NCBI GenBank assembly: GCA_026995935.1
Contig: JALWNK010000058.1
Span: 1 to 64,000, forward strand
Length of the DNA: 64,000 nt
Direction: 5' to 3'
Origin: Deltaproteobacteria bacterium
GTDB taxonomy: Bacteria > Desulfobacterota > Dissulfuribacteria > Dissulfuribacterales > QOAL01
Numbering within the stretch: position 1 is the stretch's first letter; the number at the start of each line of letters is the position of its first letter. The notes beneath the pieces are model-generated. The model was not told the DNA's origin, did not search any database, and was given only the letters and a program-made list of their open reading frames with translations. A program made the translations under genes and the position numbers. Shown here piece by piece: positions 26,549 through 33,200 of the stretch.

Positions 26549-26956
26549 ATGCTGAGGCTCATGAGTCAAAAGAAGAAAAGGCGTAAAAGAGGGGCACTTC
26601 CAGACAGGTTGTTACCTGTTTATCCCATAGGTGTCGCTGCAAAGCTCCTGGATGTGCACCCTAGAACATTGAGGCTATATGAGGCCGAAGGGTTACTTTC
26701 ACCCCATTACAAAGGGGGGCGCCGTATCTTCTCCCAAAGTGACATTCAGTGGGTTTCTTGTCTCCGATCCATTATCCACGACGAGGGTATCAGCATACCA
26801 GGCATCAAGCGGCTTCTTAAATACGAGCCTTGCTGGAAGATCCTCAATTGCCCCAAAGAAGTTCACGAGACGTGCGAGGCAAAGGTTGATCGCACGGAAC
26901 AGTCTTCAAATCCCTTAATTTGCAGTAGCTGTGGCGAAAAGCTGCTTGAGAAATAA
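26549..26956 (+). CDS. MerR-family transcription regulator with a cysteine-rich tail
   Basis: A 131-135-aa DNA-binding protein. The winged helix-turn-helix lies near residues 25-75: YPIGVAAKLLDVHPRTLRLY, then EAEGLLSPHYKGGRRIFSQ. The recognition region is close to MerR/HspR types. The C-terminal part has CWKILNCPKEVHETC and ICSSCGEK, five or six cysteines that could bind a metal, an Fe-S cluster or sense redox (inference). The start is ATG 26549 or 26561; no strong ribosome site. It follows the NrfD gene by 94 bases and converges with the sigma54-type activator gene, ending 21 bases from it. It is a natural candidate for redox control of the NrfD gene. Confidence 0.85.
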   Translation: MLRLMSQKKKRRKRGALPDRLLPVYPIGVAAKLLDVHPRTLRLYEAEGLLSPHYKGGRRIFSQSDIQWVSCLRSIIHDEGISIPGIKRLLKYEPCWKILNCPKEVHETCEAKVDRTEQSSNPLICSSCGEKLLEK

Positions 26957-26977
26957 GATCAACCCTGGCTAGCCTTT

Positions 26978-29017
26978 TCAGGCAGGTATTTCTTCCTCTT
27001 TTATCTTATATTGGGCTATTTTCCTTCTTAAAGTATCCTTTGAAATCCCAAGCTCCCTGCAGGTGGCCATCTTCTTGCCATGGTTTTTCTTGAGGGCGTT
27101 AACGATGGCAATCCTTTCGATTTCCTTTAAGGACATCGGTCTGTTAAAGGGTAGTATTTCAGGAGAGGAAAGGTTTTCTTCATCCTTGGAAAATTGTTCT
27201 GGAAGGTGCTCTGGCATTATTAAACCACCATGACAAAGGATAAAGGCATATTCTATTATGTTTTCCAGCTCCCTGATGTTTCCTGGATAGTCGTATTTCA
27301 TTAGAAGATCAAGGGCTTCATCAGAGATGCCTGAAACGTCCTTCCCCTTTTCCACGTTGAATTTCTGTATGAAGTGTTCCACCAAAAGGGGTATGTCAAC
27401 AAGGCGTTCCCTTAGGGGCGGCAGGACTATTTTTACCACATTGAGCCTGTAGTAAAGGTCCTCCCTAAACTTTTCTTCCCTTACCAGTGCCTGCAGGTCC
27501 TTGTTTGTTGCAGCAATTATTCTCACGTCCGCCTTGACCGGTCGGTTGGAGCCCAGGGGTTCATACATCTTGCTTTGAATCACCCTTAGGAGCTTAACCT
27601 GAAGAGCAGGCGAAATATCCCCTATCTCATCAAGGAAAAGGGTCCCTTTTTCTGCTGCTGCGAAACGTCCTTCTTTGTCCTGCTTTGCATCGGTAAAGGC
27701 CCCCTTCTTGTAACCAAAAAGCTCTGACTCCAGAAGGGTGTCAGGCAGGGCGCCACAGTTTACTGCCACGAAGGGCCCGCGTTTTCTTTTACTGAAGTTG
27801 TGAAGCGCCCTTGCAATTAGTTCCTTGCCTGTTCCACTCTCTCCCAGTACAAGAACATTGCTGTCGCTCATTGCAATTTCAGGCAGAATGTCAAATATCT
27901 TCTGCATTTGCGGGCTCTTACTGATGATATCGCCTAGGGTATAACGACCAGTAAGGCGTTTTCTTAGTTGGTCGATCTCACGAAGGTCTCTGAAGGTCTC
28001 AACGCCGCCGATGATGTTGCCATCGTAATCAAGAAGTGGGGCCGTGCTTATGCTTATGGGCACGGATTCGCCATTTACCCGTTTTATGGTAACGCGTTTA
28101 TTTGCAACCCGTTTCCCCATCCTTATGCTCATGGCCATGGCGCAGGCCTCGCCGCAAAGACTTGACTGGAATACCTCCCTACATGGCTTCCCCAGGGCGT
28201 CTGCCACGGAAAGTCCCGTAATCTCCTCAGCCGCCCTGTTGAAGGAGGTTATCCTCCAGTGTCTATCAACCGTGAAGACACCGTCGCCAATAGAGTCCAG
28301 GATGGTTTCGTGTTCCACCTGATCGGTGATGTCCCTAAAAACCTCAATACCGCCTTTGACTTCACCGGTGATATCTATAAAAGGTGACGCACTTATGGAG
28401 ATGGGGATGGTGTGGCCTGATTTAGTCTTTACAAACACCCTTTGTCCTGTAAACGGACGTTTTTCCCGGATTGCCCTGGCAAGTATGCAGTCTGTGGAGC
28501 AGATTGCACTCTTGAATATGTCGCTGCACGCCTTGCCTATAACCTCCTTCTTGCGCCAGCCGGTGATGCGTTCTGCTGCCTTGTTGAATTCAATTATTTT
28601 CCAGTCCCTGTTTACAATGAAAAGACCATCGCCAATGTTGTCCAAAATTGGGGCACCGACGTAGTCTTCACCTTCAAACCGAACTGAAATGGCAATCCAG
28701 TCCTTCTCGCCCTTTTCGTTATTGCTCAAAAGGGCGGTTACAATAGCAGTCTGGAATTGTCCGTTATTGAGAAGAAAGCGGTAATTGAAAAGACTTTGCC
28801 CCTTTTCAAGAAGAGGGATAAGCTCCACCAAGGGAGAAAGTATTGTGTCCTGGAGCAATTTTTTAAAGCCTTGGCCTACTACCTGGTCCGGATTTATTGA
28901 AAGGATCTCGTGCAGGGGTCCGCTGACCTTTTGTATGCGCCATTCACCATCAAGAAGAAGGGTGAATTGTTTTATGTTCGTAGTTTGAATGGGCGTAATT
29001 ATCTGCGTTCCAGGCAT
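26978..29017 (-). CDS. PAS-PAS-AAA+-Fis transcriptional activator (sigma54-dependent type)
   Basis: A 679-aa regulator. An N-terminal degenerate PAS-like region (about 18-112) is followed by two clear PAS domains (about 121-233 and 237-345). Each has a C-x3-C pair, C173/C177 and C288/C292, at the same position. The AAA+ domain has Walker A GESGTGKE (392-399), GAFTDA (439-444) and Walker B TLFLDE (459-464). The Fis-type helix-turn-helix is at the C-terminus (CRELGISKDTLRRKI). The sigma54-contact loop is GAFTDA, not the canonical GAFTGA. The paired cysteines suggest redox or metal sensing. The gene lies between a MerR gene and a cytochrome c3 region, so it may control respiratory genes. ATG 29017 lacks a strong ribosome site. 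Confidence 0.93.
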   Translation of the reverse strand: MPGTQIITPIQTTNIKQFTLLLDGEWRIQKVSGPLHEILSINPDQVVGQGFKKLLQDTILSPLVELIPLLEKGQSLFNYRFLLNNGQFQTAIVTALLSNNEKGEKDWIAISVRFEGEDYVGAPILDNIGDGLFIVNRDWKIIEFNKAAERITGWRKKEVIGKACSDIFKSAICSTDCILARAIREKRPFTGQRVFVKTKSGHTIPISISASPFIDITGEVKGGIEVFRDITDQVEHETILDSIGDGVFTVDRHWRITSFNRAAEEITGLSVADALGKPCREVFQSSLCGEACAMAMSIRMGKRVANKRVTIKRVNGESVPISISTAPLLDYDGNIIGGVETFRDLREIDQLRKRLTGRYTLGDIISKSPQMQKIFDILPEIAMSDSNVLVLGESGTGKELIARALHNFSKRKRGPFVAVNCGALPDTLLESELFGYKKGAFTDAKQDKEGRFAAAEKGTLFLDEIGDISPALQVKLLRVIQSKMYEPLGSNRPVKADVRIIAATNKDLQALVREEKFREDLYYRLNVVKIVLPPLRERLVDIPLLVEHFIQKFNVEKGKDVSGISDEALDLLMKYDYPGNIRELENIIEYAFILCHGGLIMPEHLPEQFSKDEENLSSPEILPFNRPMSLKEIERIAIVNALKKNHGKKMATCRELGISKDTLRRKIAQYKIKEEEIPA

Positions 29018-29048
29018 AACTTTTTAACATTCAAATTTACAAGTTTTC

Positions 29049-29789
29049 TTAAATATAATTGTCAGATGGTGAAATGCCAATAGAGGAAAATTGTAGAAGT
29101 GATTCCAAAATGTGGGAGAGGATGTGCTGATCCGGACAAATGGCCCTCATTTTGACCTGGTCAAACAGAACTGACTTGATGCCGATTTGTAGGGTTTTTA
29201 TTCCTTGACCGTAATTAAAATCTACCCTTACGAAATAGGTCTTTACTCCTGGAAGGAGGCTTGGTTCGTCAATCCAGAAGTTTGAACAAAACCCTGAAAG
29301 GCTGTCCATGGTCTGGGCAAGGATCTCGTCCTTGTCACCAAGAAGATCCATTTCATTTTCCAGACCTTCAAACCTTTTTTCAGCCTCCTGCTCTAGTTGA
29401 CTTCCATAGATTAATCTCCTGTCATAGTTCCAGTTTATCCATTCGTGGAGCCTCAGAAGCAAGACTGCTGCCGTGAAGGCTGGGTCCTCCACCCTCTGGC
29501 CGGATTGGCCTTCAGACAGAATCTCTGAAAGAACCGTGAGCCAATTTGCAACCGTATCTGGCAATCTGTCCTTAAGGGCTTCTTCATGATCTTGAGAGCT
29601 CAGGTTTTCGATACCTTCTTCCCTGCACAGCCTGGCAAAAGATTTCACAAAAAGGGATTTAAGCCGGTCCATGGTAGGCTGGGTGCCAGGAAGCGATTGG
29701 CTCAGGACATCTGTTAGTGCCTCTTTAAGGTTGCTGTCCTCTGGTCTATTTAGAAGATCGATCTTTTTCTTGAAAACGGTTATTTCCAT
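29049..29789 (-). CDS. Uncharacterised protein
   Basis: A 246-aa soluble protein, probably helical, with no signal peptide, no cysteine motif and no family I recognise. Segments include LKSLFVKSFARLCREEGIE, AAVLLLRLHEWINWNYDRRL and MRAICPDQHILSHILESLLQ. It is 31 bases upstream of the sigma54-type activator and on the same strand, with no terminator between, so they are likely co-transcribed. It could be a partner of that regulator, which is inference only. Confidence 0.6.
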   Translation of the reverse strand: MEITVFKKKIDLLNRPEDSNLKEALTDVLSQSLPGTQPTMDRLKSLFVKSFARLCREEGIENLSSQDHEEALKDRLPDTVANWLTVLSEILSEGQSGQRVEDPAFTAAVLLLRLHEWINWNYDRRLIYGSQLEQEAEKRFEGLENEMDLLGDKDEILAQTMDSLSGFCSNFWIDEPSLLPGVKTYFVRVDFNYGQGIKTLQIGIKSVLFDQVKMRAICPDQHILSHILESLLQFSSIGISPSDNYI

Positions 29790-29797
29790 GGATTTTC

Positions 29798-29830
29798 AAA
29801 AAAAAAGGCCTGCCGCAAATGGCAGACCTT
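29798..29830 (-). terminator. Rho-independent terminator of the cytochrome c3 gene
   Basis: On the minus strand AAGGTCTGCC and GGCAGGCCTT form a stem with one mismatch around a six-base loop (plus 29805-29830). Nine or more T follow. It lies 22 bases past the cytochrome stop. Confidence 0.88.
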
Positions 29831-29852
29831 GAATAATCATATTTACAAGACC

Positions 29853-30218
29853 TTATTTCTTGTGGCAGCCGCTGCACTTGGTTGGGGCACCCTCTGCCTT
29901 GTGTCCCTTGTGGCAGTCTTTGCAATTCTTGTGCATGGCCTTCATAACACTGTTGAGCTTCTTGTTGGCAAAATCCTTATTATGGCACTTGTCACAGGTC
30001 TCAATCTTCATGCCAGCCTTGTATTCAGAATGGTTGGGGCCATGGTGGCACTCACCGCACTTGATTTTTGCCTGGTGCTTGTGGTGATTAAAGGTAACAT
30101 CCCCCTTTTTGGCCTTCAGGGTTATTACCTCTGGTCCTTCCCCTGCCACTGCGATACCGGCAACAGCTATACCGAATAGCAGCGCAAACAGTACTGACAA
30201 CATCTTTGTAGCACGCAT
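29853..30218 (-). CDS. Periplasmic tetrahaem cytochrome c3 family protein
   Basis: A 121-aa exported cytochrome. The signal peptide is MRATKMLSVLFALLFGIAVA (then GIAVAGEG). Four CxxCH motifs are CGECH at 54-58, CDKCH at 75-79, CKDCH at 99-103 and CSGCH at 115-119. The VTFNHHKHQ and HHGPNHSEYKAG segments are the distal His ligands of the type I cytochrome c3 fold. Its role is periplasmic electron transfer, typically with hydrogenase or formate dehydrogenase. GGAGG precedes ATG 30218. It is monocistronic with a terminator. Two palindromes lie upstream (30245 and 30295), one very close to the start codon, which suggests tight control. Confidence 0.93.
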   Translation of the reverse strand: MRATKMLSVLFALLFGIAVAGIAVAGEGPEVITLKAKKGDVTFNHHKHQAKIKCGECHHGPNHSEYKAGMKIETCDKCHNKDFANKKLNSVMKAMHKNCKDCHKGHKAEGAPTKCSGCHKK

Positions 30219-30244
30219 TTCTTGCTCCTCCTTTCTTTATTTTG

Positions 30245-30258
30245 TGAATAATGATTCA
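30245..30258. promoter_or_regulatory. Operator-like palindrome TGAAT-N4-ATTCA (site 3)
   Basis: TGAATAATGATTCA lies 27 bases upstream of the cytochrome c3 start. Its closeness to the start codon favours a repressor overlapping the core promoter or the transcript start. Confidence 0.55.
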
Positions 30259-30294
30259 TTTCCAGATTCTGTTTTTTAACGGAGCAGTTTGGAT

Positions 30295-30315
30295 TTGTCA
30301 ATAAATTATTCACAA
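30295..30315. promoter_or_regulatory. Near-palindrome upstream of the cytochrome c3 gene
   Basis: On the minus strand TTGTGAATA-N3-TATTGACAA has nine-base arms with one mismatch per arm. It is 77-97 bases upstream of the start codon, a common place for a CRP/FNR-type activator. The TTGTGA half resembles CRP/HcpR/Rex half-sites, but the total spacing differs from their consensus. Confidence 0.4.
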
Positions 30316-30639
30316 GGTAAGCACAGGCGAGTCAGGGTGCCTGAGAGGCAGGCCCAGGGACTGTCTATTTTTATGTTGTATGCGCTTCATTGATATGACA
30401 GGCTTGTGACACCAGGACTGCTTTGGATAGTCAGTAAACAAAAGGCGTTATGAAAAACGTGCCTCTTGGATTTTATCTAAAATTTTGGATGTAAAGGAGT
30501 TTCGTACTGCCGGCGGCAGTTCTATGGGGCGGAAACTGATTCGTAACCGGTGATTCCGCCCCATGGCCTTATAACAAGATGTATCAGGGGCCGAATAGAA
30601 TATTGACATGGCCCCTGGGGGTGGTTTGTGCCTTCCGGA
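30316..30639. other. Gene-free interval with three clustered hairpins
   Basis: Between the cytochrome c3 promoter and the exported-protein cluster I see no gene. Three hairpins cluster at its right: ACTGCC-GGC-GGCAGT (30506-30520), an 11-bp repeat ATGGGGCGGAA/TTCCGCCCCAT (30524-30534 and 30554-30564), and AGGGGCC/GGCCCCT (30586-30592 and 30610-30616). None is followed by a T tract on either strand. They could be an RNA element or a transcription-processing region at the 3-prime end of the cluster. Confidence 0.4.
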
Positions 30640-31269
30640 TCAATGCTGCATCTCTTTGCCGGGCGGCTCGGGTTGGGGATTGATCATCCCATGTTTGCCA
30701 GGTGGTTCTGGCTGAGGATTGATCATCCTGGATGAGCCTGGAACAGGGCCGCTGCCTCCTTTTTGAAGGCCAGTGTTTCTCTTTCCCACAGAGTTAAGCC
30801 GGGCCTTTCCGCATGTTGGTCTTAGCATTTTTGTCCACGTCTTTTTGTCCCCGTTAAATAGGGTAAGGCTTACCTTCATATCAGTCTCTTTGGCAATGGG
30901 CCTTGCCTCGATGTAGGTTGCAGTTCCGTTTTTGGCGCACAGCCGCCTTCCAGGATCTATAATGGAAAGGCTTACTGGCGTGTCCTGGCCCACCTGGAGG
31001 GTGCTGTTGCGGTGCTGCTCTTTTGTCAGAACGCTTCCCTTGTTCTGCAGTTCAAGCCTTAACTGGCAGTTTCCGGTCAAATCAAATCTTACAACCTCTA
31101 TGTCAAACGTCTTCTTCTCAACCGCCACTGCGTGATGTAGATTGATTACTCTGCGGCTGGCAGCGCCTGCCGGCGCATTTGCTTGGCCTGCATGGGACGT
31201 AGCGGCACATATCAGAAAAAACATGACACCAATGACCGCTGTTTCAAGTGTTCTTTGTCTGCTCTTCAT
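30640..31269 (-). CDS. Exported protein with a C-terminal tandem repeat MINPQPEPPGK
   Basis: A 209-aa protein. The signal peptide MKSRQRTLETAVIGVMFFLI ends near ATSHAGQ. The middle (about residues 50-150) is beta-rich and resembles the CARDB-like neighbours (FDLTGNCQLRLELQNKGSVL), with two to three cysteines. The last 28 residues are two copies of MINPQPEPPGK separated by HG, then EMQH. I do not recognise a family for the tail. It is the last gene of the 30.6-35.9 kb exported cluster; AGGAGG precedes ATG 31269. It may be a secreted or surface component. Confidence 0.75.
   Translation of the reverse strand: MKSRQRTLETAVIGVMFFLICAATSHAGQANAPAGAASRRVINLHHAVAVEKKTFDIEVVRFDLTGNCQLRLELQNKGSVLTKEQHRNSTLQVGQDTPVSLSIIDPGRRLCAKNGTATYIEARPIAKETDMKVSLTLFNGDKKTWTKMLRPTCGKARLNSVGKRNTGLQKGGSGPVPGSSRMINPQPEPPGKHGMINPQPEPPGKEMQH
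30643..30726 (-). repeat. Two tandem 11-residue repeats coding MINPQPEPPGK
   Basis: The end of the 30640 gene encodes MINPQPEPPGK twice with a two-residue HG spacer, residues 182-205 of the protein. The DNA copies are similar but not identical, so the repeat is under protein-level conservation or is old. Confidence 0.8.
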
Positions 31270-31361
31270 TTATCCTCCTCTCGTTTGTTTTTTCCGCCAT
31301 GGCGGAAATGTAATATGGAAATAGCCCTTTGGGCGAGTGGTTTCGCCCGGGATGATCCTGA

Positions 31362-31904
31362 TTACTTAGGACTGACCTCTGAGGCGGCCGGTTTTGTGCC
31401 GACCTTTTTCTTTAGTATTTCAGGGTGAGCAGTAAAGTCAGGAAAATAGGCAACCGCCGTGTTGTTTCTCTTGTTTTTCTCCCTTCCGCTGTAAATCGCA
31501 GTGATACGAAAGGCGACTTTGTCTTTCTTGTCAGCACACCAGGCATTTTCATAAATAGGAGAGGGAGACTGCCTGTAGCTTTTGCCAGGAGCCAGTGTGT
31601 GATGGCTGCTTCCGCCCATATACTCCCAGGGCCTGCCCTGTGTTTTCCAGTATTCCTTGATCTCAAAATTCCTGGCTGTTGCCTGGCCTTTGTTGGTTAT
31701 GGTGTATTCCGGCCTTACACTAAAGCAGTGGACCCCTTTGCCGCTTACGAATTTCTTGGTCACAAGCTTCAGCTTCACGGCAAGATCTGGCAACAGAAGC
31801 GTTGCTGTGGGACGCGGCTGCCCGGCCAGTAAGGGCTGCACGCAAAGGAAACAGGCGCACATTATGAAAAGTGCTAGTAACTGGGATTTTTTTGATTTTT
31901 TCAT
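31362..31904 (-). CDS. Exported CARDB-like protein (paralogue A)
   Basis: A 180-aa secreted protein. The signal peptide MKKSKKSQLLALFIMCACFL ends near LLAGQP. The mature part starts with LLLPDLAVKLKLVTK and includes CFSVRPEYTITNKGQATARN, LAPGKSYRQS and NAWCADKKDKVAFRITAIY, ending in NKRNNTAVAY. This is the PDL...NKG...LxPG...NN pattern of CARDB/adhesion-type Ig folds, with a conserved pair of cysteines. I chose ATG 31904 (AAAGGAG eight bases upstream) over ATG 31934. It is a paralogue of the 31965 and 32637 genes. The function is unknown. Confidence 0.75.
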   Translation of the reverse strand: MKKSKKSQLLALFIMCACFLCVQPLLAGQPRPTATLLLPDLAVKLKLVTKKFVSGKGVHCFSVRPEYTITNKGQATARNFEIKEYWKTQGRPWEYMGGSSHHTLAPGKSYRQSPSPIYENAWCADKKDKVAFRITAIYSGREKNKRNNTAVAYFPDFTAHPEILKKKVGTKPAASEVSPK

Positions 31905-31964
31905 GACTTCTCCTTTATTTCTTGTTTTTGCCATTTGGATTTCGAATACGTCTTTGCCAATTTA

Positions 31965-32522
31965 TTAGTGTATGATTGGGCCGTGGTACCAATGGATGTC
32001 GATCCGTTTGCGGTCTAAGTTGTTGTGTTCATTCGATTCTTTCAGGCTGTCCCGGCTGTCAGCAAGCACCTGGATTCCAACCATCTTGTTTTCCTTTTGG
32101 AACCTGTTCACGCAGCAGTGGATCTTCCACTGCTGATCCGGCCCCCACTGCTTTGTTGAACCGGGATTGAGCGTTACCAGGGGTGATTCCCACGTAATCT
32201 CTTCTTCTCCTGGTCGAAAAACTCTACCTGTCAGTTTCACACGGAAATTGTCCGCAGGGACCACGCCTTTATTTAGCACTGAAAAAGAGGGCTGGATTGT
32301 GTAGCAGGTGTTCCCCTGGCCATCAGTGCCTGTCTTAGAGACCGTTACATCGAGATGAGGCGTCAAGTCAGGCAGAAACGGTATCGTAATATGCTTCTGT
32401 ACATGCTTTTTGGGTTCCTTGGCAGCTTGGTGACTCCCTGGTAGCGGCTGGCCTGCCCATGCGGACGCAGTCAACAGGGAAAAAATAATGGCTGTAAGCA
32501 AAAGATTCATTCTAGGCTTCAT
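31965..32522 (-). CDS. Exported CARDB-like protein (paralogue B)
   Basis: A 185-aa secreted protein. The signal peptide MKPRMNLLLTAIIFSLLTAS ends at AWAGQP. The mature chain has PFLPDLTPHLDVTVS, CYTIQPSFSVLNKGVVPADN, LNPGSTKQW and SNEHNNLDRKRID. It follows the pattern of its neighbours, including NKG and E-x-HNN motifs. Three cysteines are present (CY, then CC). AGGAGG precedes ATG 32522. It is a sibling of the flanking genes in the exported cluster. Confidence 0.75.
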   Translation of the reverse strand: MKPRMNLLLTAIIFSLLTASAWAGQPLPGSHQAAKEPKKHVQKHITIPFLPDLTPHLDVTVSKTGTDGQGNTCYTIQPSFSVLNKGVVPADNFRVKLTGRVFRPGEEEITWESPLVTLNPGSTKQWGPDQQWKIHCCVNRFQKENKMVGIQVLADSRDSLKESNEHNNLDRKRIDIHWYHGPIIH

Positions 32523-32636
32523 TTCGTTTCCTCCTTTCCATCTGGCTGTACATTGTCTGGGCCAGAAGGGTCATTTTTATAGTGTTATAAGGCCGGGAGA
32601 ATATTGCTAAAAAACAGCGCCTCGGGCCCTGTCATA

Positions 32637-33121
32637 CTATGGCAGACCGTAAAACTGTTCTGCCATATTGTTGTGTTCGTTGGTTTCGCTCACCTCATTG
32701 TCACCATCCACCACCACCCGGAAACCGACCTTACCCGGTCTGTCCGGGCACCATACGTTTCTGGCTGCCCAGACACGGGAACAGGTCTCCCCTGGTTTGA
32801 GAGAGCACGTATCAAACCCCATGAACCTCCACACTGTTTCTCCCTGTTTCCTCATGTAGACCTTGTTCTTGAAGGTCTTTGCCCGGGAACGCCCCTTGTT
32901 CGTCACGTTGTACACAGGGCCGGTCTTGTAACACCTGGTGCCGTCCTCTCTAAAAAAGCCCACGTGCTGAATTATCAGGTGGACACGCAGGTCAGGCCGC
33001 ATGTCAATCATGGGCAGACGACGGTGGTCAGGTGGTGCGCTCAAGGCCGCTGACAACAGTGAAAAAAAAAGGCAAGGGCGGCAGGGGCTGCTATGCCCAG
33101 ATAACGTCTTGTAATTTTCAT
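32637..33121 (-). pseudogene. Exported CARDB-like protein (paralogue C), frameshifted in a nine-T tract
   Basis: The reading frame at 32637-33056 encodes PDLRVHLIIQHVGFF, CYKTGPVYNVTNKGRSRAK, LKPGETC and SETNEHNNM, matching the paralogues, but lacks a signal peptide. Upstream, ATG 33121 with a perfect AGGAGG starts MKITRRYLGIAAPAALAFFF in another frame. This frame stops soon after a run of nine T (plus 33062-33070, A). Adding one T joins the two frames and gives a full signal peptide running into SLLSAALSAPPD. The gene is therefore one base out of frame. It could be phase-variable, a sequencing error or a real pseudogene. Confidence 0.75.
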
Positions 33122-33200
33122 TGTTTTCCTCCTTCTTCCTTTATTTACCCCCTTTTTATTTGGTGGACCGTTTGCCCCAAAAGGTTCAATTTTTCTGGAA

